The position numbers and the translations under genes were made by a program. A stretch of 64,000 bases of DNA, from contig LRSR01006750.1 in assembly GCA_001579985.1 (NCBI GenBank), positions 1-64,000 of the forward strand, read 5' to 3'. Below are positions 1 through 14,100 of this stretch, piece by piece. How positions within the stretch are numbered: position 1 is the stretch's first letter; each line of letters opens with the position of its first letter. The notes under the pieces are model-generated. The model saw only the letters and a list, made by a program, of their open reading frames with translations, ran no database searches and was not told the origin of the DNA. The DNA comes from Hypsibius dujardini (taxonomy: Eukaryota; Tardigrada; Eutardigrada; Parachela; Hypsibiidae).

Positions 1-350
1 AGACATTATGTTCATTCCGACAATATGTCCTGTCATTTAGACATACTCTGTATGTAACGACCGTAAATCCACGGCCGGAATGTCTGAGGACAATCGATTT
101 GTCTGGCTATAATATTTGTAGGGACAATATGTCTACGGCCAGTTTGGGGACAGTCTGTCTTTCTGGTCATAATGTTTGTCAGGGCAGAATGTCTGGGGAC
201 AGTTTGGCTATCTAGCCATAATTTCTGTGGGACAGTATGCCCACCGTTAGAATGTCTGAGTACAGCCTGTCTATCTGGCCACAATGTCTGTGAGGACAAA
301 ATGTCTAAGGCCACAATGTCTGGAGACAAGGAATCGGGTTGGACACACAA
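1..350. repeat. degenerate minisatellite, unit about 50-63 bp
   Basis: A unit built round the phrases ggccacaatgtctg, gggacagtatgtctg and acagtctgtctatct recurs with drift. Equivalent points fall near 105, 165, 214 and 277, so the period varies between about 49 and 63 bp. Any reading frame through it is a by-product of the repeat. It runs off the left edge of the window, so its full length is unknown. Confidence 0.6.
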
Positions 351-2660
351 AAAGGGCACAATTTCTGAAGGACAGAACGTCGCGGGATATAACGTCGGTA
401 TACAACAGTCTTTACCACTCGGTACATGGTCACTCACTGTTGGCAGTATCATGGAAGGAACATGCACTGCCACATCGAGGACACTTAATGCCACCGGTAT
501 TGTCTTTGTTGCTACTGTTGTGGCTGCTTCCTCCGCCTTCAACAGATTGACCCGAGCTAACCACCAGGTTCACGTCGTGCTCCGTTGCAGACCCATCTGT
601 TTGGTTGCTAACATATGGTTTGCTCAAATTGGCCACTGCAGTACATGACGGTGCATGGTGAATTGAACTTTGCGAGTACCTCTGGACAAGAGGGCTCTGA
701 CTGGGCTAGAACAAATAAAACCATTTTTCAAGACATTTTTTGCGCGCGCTTTGATTTGTTTCTCACACCCAAATAGGCCTGGAGTTTGGTTGTGGATAGT
801 CTACTTCCAGTGGCTAATTGTGTACTCATCATCTGCTGGAGGTAGCGCAGCAGTGGAACAGTAGAATTCCGCACCACAGTACCACACATAACAACGCCGT
901 CGAGGATCACTTCAAAGGAACGGTTTAAATTAATTATTAGAATTAATACAGATTCCAACTCAGGCAGTATATGGGTCGAATGTATGGCTTAAATATTAGA
1001 GTGCACTGATCTCATAGCTATAAAGCTGGCCAAATATTATGTTGTTGCCGTCACACAGCAACCATAACTCTTTTTGTTGTTAGCTTCTTGTACAGACTCA
1101 GTGATAAGTTAAATACAACTGCAAATTTTGGAATTCGGACTTACAATAGCGGCACGAACATTTTGCAACCATTAGGCATCGAGTATAATGCTGCTCAATG
1201 ATTCCGCAAGTTGTGACTTGGTAGCGGTAAGATGTTACGAATGAAACTTGGTAGCGGTAAGATGTTACGAATGAATTTAGCAATTAACCATTGCACTTAA
1301 AACAAAATCATTCCCATTAATGAGTCCCGAGTTTCCGTTTGTGCTCGTTTGCTTAACAGGAAAACTGCCCAATGTTTCCTATTCGTTGCCTGTCGATTTA
1401 TTCGGCAGCTGGCTAATCTTTGCTAGAACTGGTAAAGTACTACCCGCAAACCCAAACACCTGGTTGCCAAAGAATAAAATGGCCAATCTTTTTAAAATTA
1501 TACTAAAAAAATTCATTGAAAATCACTTGTCAAAATCACTTCGATGATTTTAACATTGGAATCACCAATAAATTTCTGGGTATCCGATTGGCGATAATAA
1601 AATCACCAAAATCACCACTAGAGCAGCATTGGCCCCGCCCGCAACAGAAAGGGATTGGCTGCCAGTCCGCTAGCCTAGAGACCCTGCTATTCTATGTTAA
1701 GAAGCCAAAGCCGGCGGCTCGACTCCAGTCCCGAACCGGCTTAGGCGGGGTCGACCCGTGAACCAAGCCGATTAATTGGAGCGGCTTAATATGCAAGCCG
1801 TAGATTAAAGTTATGGCTGGGCCGAGCCGTTCCCATCCCTCAAGAAGGATTTGTAGGCCGTCCATGTCGCAAAATAGACAATTAAAAGACGAAGCATACT
1901 TTAACATTTGCTTGGTTTGTTAGTCGCCAGCACGGTTTTCGAAAAGAAATATCACGCCTAGATTTAATTCAAAAAATGGATGAAACCACGAACATCGCTT
2001 CAGACTTGCTCTTCCCGGGAATCTGTGGGAGGAGGGGAAGAAACAACCAAAGTGCCGGTTATTTTGGTTGCGGTGACACCGCTCAACCAATTACCCTATT
2101 TTTGCAGCAGGATTTTAATATGGATGGGAGAGCTCTTGCGTCTCGGCTGGATGGCAAGGGGAATACGGCAATTTCCTTGGCAGTTAGAGGAGAGAATGAA
2201 GTTGTTGCAATTAGCGGCTGGCAACTGTCAAATCAGCCGATCGATAGATCGACTGATTGGCGGAACGCCTCAACGTCACTTATTGCCACTGTAACGCCAA
2301 TTTTTTCCCAGATGCATTGCTTTTCGTCCCCGTATTGTCATACTTCATTCAACGTAAAAAAGGTCAGGGTGGTCATTCCATCGAAAGAAATATAATGCAA
2401 TGGCGTGGGATGGAACTGGATGTTGCTCTTGTTTGCATCCGTTAGAGAGAGCAAACAGATCAATCAATGAGCAGCTTGCTTCAATTGAATTGATTCGCTG
2501 ATTTTTGATTTTTGCTGCGCCTGATATTGATTGGTCGATTGTCACAATGACATTCGCTAATGAATCGATCAAGCTTTACAGATTCACATCGATCGGCATA
2601 GCTTGATTTCTTGATTAGAGAATGCGATGGGCCCGCAAAATATTGTCACGAGTCAGATGT
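351..2660. other. intergenic DNA upstream of the dynein gene
   Basis: I see no convincing gene here. The open frames are short, lack splice-compatible neighbours and show no recognisable protein. The stretch holds a 30-bp duplication at 1216-1275 and a GC-richer patch near 1620-1830 that could be an old repeat, but I could not assign it to a family. Confidence 0.5.
1216..1275. repeat. two tandem 30-bp copies
   Basis: The phrase acttggtagcggtaagatg and the following bases occur twice, at 1216 and 1246, essentially without mismatch. This is a recent local tandem duplication. Confidence 0.85.
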
Positions 2661-2667
2661 CCGCCTG

Positions 2668-2681
2668 GTTTCTGTGACAAC
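2668..2681. promoter_or_regulatory. RFX X-box-like site upstream of dynein
   Basis: The sequence GTTTCTGTGACAAC fits the 14-bp X-box consensus GTHNYYATRRNAAC at all but one position (G for A at position 7). RFX transcription factors use this site to drive ciliary genes in animals, and it lies about 300 bp before the start codon of an axonemal dynein. The match is by eye and one such site could occur by chance. Confidence 0.35.
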
Positions 2682-2976
2682 ATCCCTTGACTGCTGTACT
2701 ATCTTTAATGTAATTAATCATCCCTTCATAGGCTGGTAATGTCAGGATACTGATTTCTTTCAATGCAGGGGGCGTGGCTCTTGAAGAAATTTCGGTGGAA
2801 GCCAGCGTGTTTTTTATTGTAGTAAAACGGATCAAGTTGGACCATCACTTCTTCGTATTCGTATGTGGATTCGTCCCTCTTCATTTGCTGTTGAAAAAAA
2901 GGTAGAGTCTAGAATTTGATCGGTGCTAGAGTCGGAGGACAGACGCCGTGAAGGGTCCTTCCTACGCGGGGACACA

Positions 2977-3432
2977 ATGGCGGAGAAGAAAGAGCCAGAG
3001 CCTCCGAAGGTATCCCTCAAGGATGTTGAGCTGATCGGGAGTGTCACGGCGGATTTGTTAAAGCTCAAGGCGGATAAAGTCATCAGGAGTCTTCAAGCGG
3101 AGGACTCCTTGGCGGCAATCAAATCACTCCTTAACAAATGTAAGCCCTTTTTGGCGGTGTCTCCCGGGGTGCAGGGCGCGGCGGTTGCTTCGACGGCGCT
3201 GCCAAACAAGGTGCAGGGCAAATGGATTTTGTTTTATTTGAATGGACCGGCCGCGGACTTGGCGACATCGTTGGTGCCGATCGTGCTGGACGTCAATCCC
3301 TGTACGAATCTTCTCTTTTACTATGACCTGGTGAGTTTTCTACGAGTGCTCTTAGGCAGCTGCCAGTCTGTCAATAAGTTTCAGTTATCCTCCGCTCTCA
3401 CGGCGTCTGTCCTTGTTTGTGTCTACGTCTGC

Positions 3433-3464
<32 letters not shown>

Positions 3465-4554
3465 TTTTCTGACTATCCGTCTGCCTGTGATATATGTTTG
3501 TATGTCTGACTGCCGTCGGTTTGTCTATTTGTGTGAACTTTCTATGTTTGACTGAGCTTCTGTTACCTCAATCTCGGTTTTTTTTTCTACTTCTGGTCTA
3601 TCATGATTTCTATATATTCGCAACTCTTTATGCTTCGCTATCAGCCTAGACTTTGATTATGTCTGATTGAAAACCTGTTCCTTGTTTAATTTTAAGTGTA
3701 TATGTTCTGCTGTCTTCTACATACTTCTCTGTTTGTTTGTCTAGGCCCCTGCCTTTCTGCCGGTTTTTTGATACTAGTCCCTTTCCGTCTTTTCGTTTTT
3801 CTGTAGTTCGGGTTCTCTGTTCGTTGTCCGTTGATCTATTTGTCTGACGAACTGTCACTATCTCCCTCATGCCTGTGCATTTGCTGGAATCCTGGATGCA
3901 TTGATAATGCAATTTTGCTGTGCCTACATCCGTTACGTACATGTGCCTTTGGGTTAGATTTCAGAAATGTCAAAGCGCCACAACGATAACGGCTACCTGC
4001 CGTCAAATGTCATCCAGGAGAATCGCTCCCGGCTCTGGAGGATTAAATACGAGACGCTGAAGCTGTCTTCGCAGATTGACGCCAGCGTTTATATGCCGAA
4101 ACCAGCCCTATTTTCGTCAGTCTTTTCAAGGCACTCCAAAAATCGGAATGTTTTGAAATTAGGGTAAGTGTCAGTCAGGCTTTGGTTGATCGCTCCTGAA
4201 TTTTGAGGGCCCAGCAGTGATTTTGCGAGTCCCCTCTGGCTCGTGGGTCAAGAACAATATGTCCTTTAGGCTTACAGCAAAGGAAGAAACGGCAATGGCC
4301 GAGCTGAAGTACTGCATGCTCAAATGGGTAGCGATAGTGCAGGATTTATACAAACGGAAGTCTTATCCCGTCACGGAAGATGAGAGCGGAAATAAGAGCG
4401 GCGTTGAGTTACGGTCTCTCATGTGGCGTCTGGAGAACTTTGAGTCAGCCCTTCTACAGGTACGGTATTTTAACTTGCCTTGTGGATTCAGGCAGACAAG
4501 GAGACAAACAGACGATAAACAGATAGAAATACAAACAGACATACAGACAGACAT

Positions 4555-4585
<31 letters not shown>

Positions 4586-5101
4586 GGCAAGGCATAGAAA
4601 CTTGCAGATATACAGAACTGCACATATTCATCACAGAATGGTTTTCTATATGATCAATGATCGCCGCTTGTCAGATAACGGAGCCATTAATGCGGATTTT
4701 GCTGGAAGATTTGGATGAAGAGTATTTTAACTTCACGGATGTCTACGTGGACCTAGTTGACCTCCTGATATATGGTATACAATCTTAATGACGAGACTGT
4801 CTCCTGCGCGTCTGGGATTAGAAAACTCACACCAAATTTTAACGGCTTTCTTACTTTTACTTGCTGTAGCTTTTGATGAAACGAGAATGGTGCTGAAATT
4901 CATCCGGCCGATCGCGCAGTTTGTCCGGACCTTTTTCGATCAAGATGCCGCCACAATCAAAATTCTGATGCATAGTCTATATGCCATGATACAGCGGTTA
5001 CTCGACGAATGTAAAGCCTACTATAAAGGTCCGCGGTCTGCTCAAGTGATCCAAGACATTGGAATGTACCTGATTGAATTAGTAAGTTGCCTGGATGTTT
5101 A

Positions 5102-5168
<67 letters not shown>

Positions 5169-8100
5169 GCCTATCTTTCTGTCTATCTATCTGCATACCA
5201 ACATGGCTGGCTCTCTTTCTTTCTCTCGTCTGGTTCTGCTTCTGTTTCACTAATCCGTCTTTCGTGCTCGTCGCAGGTGAAAGCGAAATTTGACGTGAAC
5301 GACGTCTTCAAGGCGGACACCAGCGAGAATCTCGTCCGTGTCAACGAATGGATCTCCGTGTGGGAGGAGCAATTGAGTTGTTTGACCGCGTTGTGTGAGA
5401 AGAACGACGGACTCAGCATGACCCTCATCAACAAAAGCAATGTATTGGATGTAGCAGCCGGTAAACTTTGCGATCTGGAGGAATTTCAGAAGCGGTTAGG
5501 AAAGATTAAGGCAAGTCCAGAAAATTGCTGGGGTTTTTTGGTTTTCATTAAAACGTGGTCGAAGCCAAAAAAGGAATACTTTCAGTACCTTCTGCAACGA
5601 CAACTGGAATTCCAGCGGCTAGAGAAGGTGGAAATTGGCGGGAAGGGAGGCAAGACATTGTCTGTCAACTTGGCAGCGCTGTATATGAAGTTTACGGAAG
5701 AGTCTCAGGCGTTTGCATCGAAGGCATTTGACCCACTCGATCTGACCACCGAGGTATGTGGCGACTGTAATGATTTGTCTCGGCTGTTGTGGGTGGTACA
5801 TGTATGTCTTATTGTCTTGTAGGTCTTTAACCATGCCGGAGATCTCTTCATTGCCATTATTGAGGAGAGCGATGATGAGCTGTCGAATATGATCTGGAGC
5901 GACCTGGAGGGCTGTCTGGGTAGTACCACTACAACCATTAAAGTAAGGATGCTGTTTTTTAGACATTCAGGCAGAAGGGTATAGCGCTTAGAAGTTGAAA
6001 ACCCATTTGATTATCACAGGCACTCAATCGGAATCCCACGCAGTTAAATACATTCAGACGCCATACACTATATTGTTACAGACATTCAGACACAAGTTTG
6101 TTACAGACAGTTAGATACAGTAATGTTACAGACATTTAGGCGCAATTTAGGCACAGTAATGTTACACACATTTCGACACAATTTGTTACAGGCATCCACA
6201 CTCAGTATTATTACAGACATTCAGACACGAGTTGGATCACGATCCAAGGCACCTATTTGAATTTTCAGACTTGAGTTAAAAATATTTACAGACATTCAGT
6301 TAAGTACAACAGAAGGTAGCCAACGGTCTCAAGGCAGTCGAAATTGAACGCAAACAGAGACATTTAATATACCGGTGGAGTGCCGAAAAAGGTGCAATCA
6401 ATGCATTTTCTTCTCAGCATCTGGACATGTTTTCGGCGATGATGTATGACAAGCCAAGCAATCCCAGCGTGGAACTGGCCTGCTTCGCCGTTCTCCGAGC
6501 TCTGAAGGAACATCTGATACGATTCGAAAGCGTTATCGATCAGGCCGTTGATGAGAAGGCCAAGCCGTGCCCGGAAATATTCCATCTTCCTTCTCTGACG
6601 TCGGCGTTAAGGTGGTCCATCGGAGTTGAAAAGTTTTTTATGGAAACCTATGCCCGGTGTGCTGCGATTAAAGTGCCACCGTCATGTGAAAAAACTTATG
6701 AAGACATGATGCGATGTCATGCTAGAGCTGCTGCCAAAATCGCAGTGTAAGTTTTGCGAGTATCTTTATCTCCGTCTTGTCTCTTATATCTTTATATTTT
6801 TCTGCATATCCGTTCATCCATCTGTTTGTCTGTCTGTCTATTCGTCTGTCTGGATCTGTCAGTCTATATTTCTGTCTATCTGTTGGTCTATTAATCTATC
6901 TGTTTATCTGCTTGGCTTTCTATCCGTCCATTTCTTGGTATCTGAATCTGTCTACATGTGTCTACAACTTGTCATGCTTTGGTTGTGTGGGTCTGCATAA
7001 CCATTTCTCTGACTGCTTGTCTAGTACAGTACTTGCGTGGTAGCATGCTTACGGAATGCATTATGGATTTCTTTAGCCTCCGGAAGACTACAAAAGAATC
7101 GGTGGACAACATCATTGATCACACAGAAGACAACCTCAAGAAATACGCCCTGGTCACTCGCAGCAAAGTCGACAAGGACCACATCACATGTAACATCACA
7201 AAGCAAGCAAGTACCAGGCAAACGCTGTGGGTTGAATCACTACATGGGTTGAATGAGTCGGGTGGCGGAGGGCGCCGCAGGCGGTCTGTGTATTGCTGAA
7301 TGAGTGTTGTTTACAATTTACACTCGTGGCGCCCTCCGCCACCCGACTCATTCAACCCATGTACTGATTCAACCCACAGCGTTTGCCTGGTAGATATTAT
7401 TCACTGATAAACGGCGCATCCTTCTCACACATGTTGTTCTATGCTTTCAGCTAGAAAACTATCTAGACATGGTAGCTGATAAGCCGGAAACTCTGAGCGC
7501 CGACAACAAGCCAGTTGTGCGGGAATACACATTGGTGACGGAGAAATTCCGCGACTTAGCCTTCAAGCTACAGAGCGCTGTGCGACTCTTTAACAAGATC
7601 AAGGCGGTCTCGGTCGGCCCCGAGAAAGAACTACCGGGCGCGGAATTCGAAGCCACACAGGCTATCTTAGCTAAGGCGGAGAGCAGGATTACTTGGGGAA
7701 ACAGCGGTAAAAAGATCAGACATACAGTCAGCCAGTCAGATAGACAAACCGACAGATCAGTCACTCAGACCAGGCAGTCAGCCAGCGATTAAGGCAGACA
7801 GACCGGAAAGCATATGGACATAGAGACTTGTAAACAGACAGACAGACCGATCGACAGACAGACAAGCAGGTAGGCAGACAGACAGGCAGCCATAAAGCCA
7901 GACAGATAGACATTTAGGCGGATCGATAGACAGACAGTCGTACCGAAAGATATCAAGGCAAAAATACCATATTCTTCTTTTCTATTCGTTACCACATCTT
8001 ATATTTAGATGCATCGGAAACGGTCGAGAAGCTCTACATCGCGGTCTTCGACCTGTCTGGCCGTCTGAAAAAAGCTCAACGCTGCCTGTTTCTCATCTGC

Positions 8101-11100
8101 AAACACCTAGAACAATGGCAGAGTATGGCAATCTACTTCCTCGACGGTCAGACCGGATATCTCCGTCTCGATGTCCCCGCCCATCTGCGGGATGAACGGC
8201 GGACCTTCATGAAGACCGCCGGTGACGCCATTTCATTCCTCTTTCAAACCATCGGCTATCTCTTGCACGCCAACCGCACCGACAAGGCCTGGATCAGCTA
8301 CTCCAACTTCGTGGATGACATCGTCATGGAAGGACTGGTCGGGGCGGTCGCCAATAACCTCGACCACATAATCGAAAACATCACCTACAACCGGAATATT
8401 CAACCCTTCGTAAGGATTGTCTTGGCATTAAAACCGACTGGATTGAGCTACGTGCCGGCTGTATCGGATCAACCTACACCCGGTACCCTGCTAGGTGAGT
8501 ACGACTTTTTTAAACCAAATCCAAATTGACAGTAGAATAGTAATTAAATGAGTGAGATTAAATAGCAGTAATTAAGTGCAATTTTATTTATTTTTCGTTT
8601 GTTTTTGAGACACAATAAAAATTGATTTTTCACTAATAAGTTTGCGATATCATTTATCATAAATTCCTATCATTTACTCATAAAATAAATCAAATGTAAC
8701 AAAGAAATTGGGGAAATACTGGTAAGCCAAAATTGTACTAGTATTAATTAATAACAATTCATTCTCGTGGTTCTATATTATTTTCATTTTCTCAGTCACC
8801 CTTCCCAAATGTAATTTTATGTTTTCCATTAATAAAAAGTCATTTATTTGTGCGTTGATGCAATAGATGCTCATGTTGTTTGTAAGGACATTTAGCAAAC
8901 TTGTGAAATAGAATGTATATTAAAACCATCAAACATGTTTATTTCAAACAATCCACAACAACAGGATGTTGTCTTTTGAGGAAATAAAATACTTTTAAAA
9001 ATAGTTTAAATATTTATTTTTTACAAACGTAATTAAATGAAACGTTTTGGCATTATATAGTCAGTCCCTAATCTTTTCACTAACCTAGGTGATATGCTCA
9101 ATGTGGTCGACCAGATATTCGATGTCGGCATTGTGATCCCTCGCTTAGCTGTGGACAAGGCGGATGTGTCATTCCGCGCTGATCTGGCTGAAGTGGTGCC
9201 ATTGCAGAAGATGCGGGAAGAGATCGCTAGGAGGATCATCTCGGTGAATCCGCGATTGGTGGCCTTTATGGAGACCTTTCAGAAATTCAGCTTCATTTGG
9301 ACGATGGACAAGAAGGCACAACTGCAGACGTTCTTTATGAAGAATATGTCTACCACGTTGGATGATGCCAAGTTGGCGTCCTACGGGATACCGAAACTCC
9401 TAGACGTCGCGAAAATTGAAGATCAGGTACATAATCAGTCCGGTAGATTAATAAAAAAACACACCGATATGAGATAGACAAACAGATTGATGAGCAGAAA
9501 TACAGGATCATACAAGATGAGCAGCAGGCAAGCAAGCAGGCAAGTAGGCAAGCAGGTAGGTAGACAGACAGACAGACAGACAGACATGCAGACAAACCTG
9601 CAGGCAGATAAACAGACAGGCAAACAGACGGACAAACAGACGAATACTCTGGTAGGTACTCAGATTCGGCTTGAATAAATTAACTTGAAGTTGATTTGGC
9701 TAGATTGACAAAAACAATGTCACCGTTGCTGATGTGACTAAATTTGCCGACTCTGAGATACTCGACACCTGGCTGCGAGTAGACTTTCACAATGTGAAGC
9801 TACAGATCGTCCGGCATCTGTCGGACTACTCGGAAATGCTTCGTCAAGCCATTTTCGGGTTTCTATTTGAAGCGTACGTGTTGTGTCGTTGGGTTAATTG
9901 GTCATTTTGGTGTTTTTTCCTGCGATAATTACGTGAGTCTTTTTTAGTGTCGCGGAATTTGAGGCCTTCACGCAGAGCTGCCTGGGCATTTTCGTCTTGT
10001 CTCGCAATAGAATCGACCGGAAGGCACTGGTCCTGATCCTCAAGCAGTTGCAGTTGTTGCGGGAACGGCAGCAGTACAGCGATGAGATGTTCGAGCCGCT
10101 TCAGCAGAGTGCTAAATTGCTGAGCAGTTATGCCATGGATGTGCCTCAGAAGACTCTTACCATCTTGCAGGTGAGCTTTCTTTGCTTTATCTATCTCTTT
10201 GGTTTTTTTTATCTTCATGTCTGTCTGTCTGTCTTTTTGTCTGTCTATCTGCTTGCCTATCTGCCTGTATATCCGACGGTCTGCTTCTTGTCTGGCCTGT
10301 ATTTGTTTCTCTCTGACGAGCTGCATATCTTATTACTTACACATATGTCTGCCCCGCAGAAGAAAGTATCTCTAGCAATTCCAATATATTATTCAGGGAC
10401 TCTCTCAACACTGGATCGACACCAAAAATGCCGCCGTCAAAACCAAGACCGAAATTGCTGCGTTCCTCTTCTCCGAAGTAAATACCCTCAAGAAGGCCGT
10501 TGTGCGATTTGAAATGAAGCAGCACGAGTTCCGTGAAACCTTCCTCAACAAAAAGTTCAGTGAAATGGCGCCGAAGATTGGCTATTCCGAACTCGATAAA
10601 GTACGACGTGTTTTTTTTACTTATTTCACAATTTATTCTATAATTTCTCTCCCTGCCATGTCTTCGTAGGCGCAAACCGAGATCGCAGCTTTGGAGGCTG
10701 AAATGGAGCTTTTGATTAAAGACTGCGTTCTCTTCGACGTTGCGGCGCCCGATTTCAGGCAGCTGCGAACTTGCCGTCGAGAAGTCCGTTTGTTGAAGCA
10801 GCTGTGGGATTACTCCTCCGTGATGTTGAGTCAGATTCAGGGATGGCGGAAGTCGCCGTGGACTGGCGTCAATATCGAGAGCATGGACAGTGACTGCAAA
10901 TTCTTTCTCAAAGAACTTCGAGGCACGTCCCTGGATATGTCCGGAACTTGTCCGTCTACATTCATGTCTGTCTCTTGCTTGTTTCCTGCTTCTCGAGTTG
11001 ACGTCTGTGTATACAGCGTTTCTTTCAGCTTTCTTTCAGCTTTCTTTCAGCTCTGGACAAGGAAAGTCGACAATATGATGTCTTCGTCAATACGGAAAAC

Positions 11101-14100
11101 GACGTGAACAATATGATCTCCTCACTTAAGGCTGTAGCGGAGCTGCAAAATCCGGCTGTCAAAGACAGGTCAGTGTTTGAATTTTCTACTTGTCCTTCTC
11201 ATTTATTCAGGCGTTTTAGACTTTTTTTCTCCGCTATAGACATTGGTCAACCCTGATGCAGACATGTGGTGTCTCTTTCATCATGAACGAAAACACCAAG
11301 CTGGGCGACCTATTTTCGCTTCAGCTGCACAAGTTTGAGGATGAAGTTAAAAGCATTGTCGATCGAGCTGCAAAAGAACAAGGTAAGCGCAAAGAATGAT
11401 AAGACTTAAAAGGATAGACGACCGCTACGCAAATATGCAGACATACTGACATACATACAATACAGACAGGCAGGCAAGTAGACAAGCAAAAAGATGGAAA
11501 GACAAACAGACATACATACAGACAGAGACTGACAGGTATATAGACAAACAGACAGACAGATAGACAGACATGTAGTCATACATGTGAACAAATAGGAAGT
11601 CAGACAGATTAGGCAAGCTTCCGGTTAGGTAGATTACTGATTTCGTCGCGTGTCAGGCATGGAAAAAACTTTGAGGGAGTTGAACACTGTTTGGGCGGAC
11701 CTTCAATTCGACTTGGAAGTCCATCATCGGACCGGCATTGAGCTGATCCGACTCAGCGAAGATATTATCGAAACTTTGGAAGAAAATCAGGTCGGAACTT
11801 GTGTCTTGCTTGCATCAATAACCACCATGCTTACTCTGTTCTTGTCTGTCGACGTCGCGGTAGATGCAAATTCAAGGGCTACTCGCCTCAAAATACGTGG
11901 ACTTCTTCCGTGAACAAGTGACGAACTGGCAGAAAAAGCTTGCCACCGCCGACCAGGTCTCCACCATCTTCAACGAGGTCTCCAAGACCTGGACCTATCT
12001 CGAGACCATCTTCGTCGGATCAGAGGACATCCGAAACCAACTCCCGGAGGATGCTAAGTTATTCGACAAACTAGACGCCTCTTTCAAAGTACAAACTTTT
12101 GTTTAAATATAAGCTTAAATTTATATAGAATAATAGAATATGGAATTTAAAGTTTCTAAAAAACATTTTTTATAACAATAACTTTATGAGACCTTTTGAA
12201 AGAAACCTATTTTTAGATGGTCGCCAAAGAGCTCGCTTCAAATCGTAACGTCTTAGGATCGAGCAGTGTGCCAAAGCTGTACGAACGACTCGACAAGATC
12301 CAGATGGGTTTGGCCAAATGCGAACAGGCCCTGTCGGAGTACTTGCAACAAAAACGTCTGGTTTTCCCGCGATTCTACTTCGTGTCCAATACCGACTTGT
12401 TGGATATTTTGTCCAATGGAAATAACCCGGAGAAAGTGACCCGTCATTTGGTCAAGTTGTTTGATTCGTTGGCGGCACTGAAGTTTCAGCCCGGGGAGAA
12501 GGCCAATACGTTGGACGCGACCGCCATGATGTCCAAGGACGGGGAGTTGGTGCAGCTGAAGGCGTTATGTCATTGTGACGGACAGGTAAGCCTGACTGAC
12601 TGAGTAAATCTTTGTGTGTCTGTATGCATGGGTGACTGCCTGCCTGCATGCCTGCCTGTCAGTCTGTCTATTTGCGTGAATGTCCGCTTGCTTATGTGCA
12701 TGCATGTCTGTCTGATTGTCGTATTTGACTGTGTCGAGATTTGCAGTTTAGTTTACCTACACGTTTAACTACTTTTCTCGTCCAGGTGGAAAACTGGCTG
12801 ACAAATGTTCTCAATGCTATGCGTTCCACCATGCAACTATCCATGAAGGACGCCGTCGCTGCGTATGAAGACAAGCCCCGTGAGCAATGGATCTTTGACT
12901 ATCCCGCGCAAATTTCATTAGCTGGCTCGCAGATTTGGTGGGCAAGCGATGTCAACTTGGCCTTCAGTCGACTGGAAGAAGGTATGGACACAGCGATGAA
13001 GGACAACTTCAAGAAACTGGTTCTTCAATTAAACACTCTCGTCACGCTGCTGTTAAATGACTTGACGTCCCAGCAACGGCAGTGTATTGAAACTATCGCC
13101 ACGATGTAAGTGCCTGTAAGTGCATTTTTTTATATTATTGGTTCTGTCTTTGTATCTGACGGTATGTCTGTTTGTCTGTTTGTCCATCTGTCTGATTGAC
13201 CAGCTCTATATCTTTCTCTTTGTCTGTAGTGGCGGTAGCTTTAATTAGCAGACAGCTTATAGTTTCTGGCTGTTTTTAGTGACGTACACAATCGTGATAC
13301 CATCAACAAACTCGTGGTCAACAAGATCGATCACAGTTTCGCCTTTGCCTGGCAGGCCCAGTTGCGACATCGATGGGACTTCAAGCAGGGCACTTGTTAC
13401 GTCAACATCTGCGATGCTCAGTTTCAATATGTTGGTCATCCGTACAGTACTTTCTCCACTGGTCTACTTGTCTAATGAGGGGGATTTATCGCAGCAACTA
13501 CAGTATCCATTGTTTCTAGGATTACGAGTATCTCGGAAACGGGCCGCGTTTAGTCGTCACACCGCTCACAGACAGATGCTACATCACCCTGACACAGTCA
13601 CTCCATCTCGTCCTTGGTGGGGCACCTGCTGGTCCGGCCGGTACCGGAAAAACGGAAACGACTAAAGATTTAGGGAAAGCCCTGGGTTGCATGGTCTACG
13701 TTTTCAACTGCTCCGAACAAATGGACTACCGAGTAAGTTCTCCCTTCTCGAGATTCTGTTTGTATATCCATCCTCTTTTGCATTTGTGGCTCTTTGGCTG
13801 TCTGCTCGTTGAACTGCACGTGTATCTTACTGACTGCATGTCTGTCTGCCTCGCTCTGCCTGTTTGAATGTCAATTTGTCTGACTGTATCTTTTTCCCGT
13901 TGCCTGCCTGTTTGGGTGATTTTGAGCAGTAGTTGTTGTTGAGGGGGAATTAATTGTTTCCTTTGTTGTTCGTTAGTCCGTGGGAAACATCTACAAGGGT
14001 CTAGCTCAAACCGGCGCGTGGGGTTGTTTCGACGAATTCAATCGCATCTCCGTGGAGGTGTTGTCTGTCGTGGCAGTGCAAGTCAAATGCGTCCAGGATG

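Noticed and set aside
172-648. Plus-strand frame of 158 codons at the left edge
   Set aside because: Its first half is the minisatellite and the rest has no family resemblance.
1976-2395. Plus-strand frame of 139 codons before the dynein gene
   Set aside because: No recognisable product, and another frame is open over the same bases. It does not splice sensibly into dynein exon 1.
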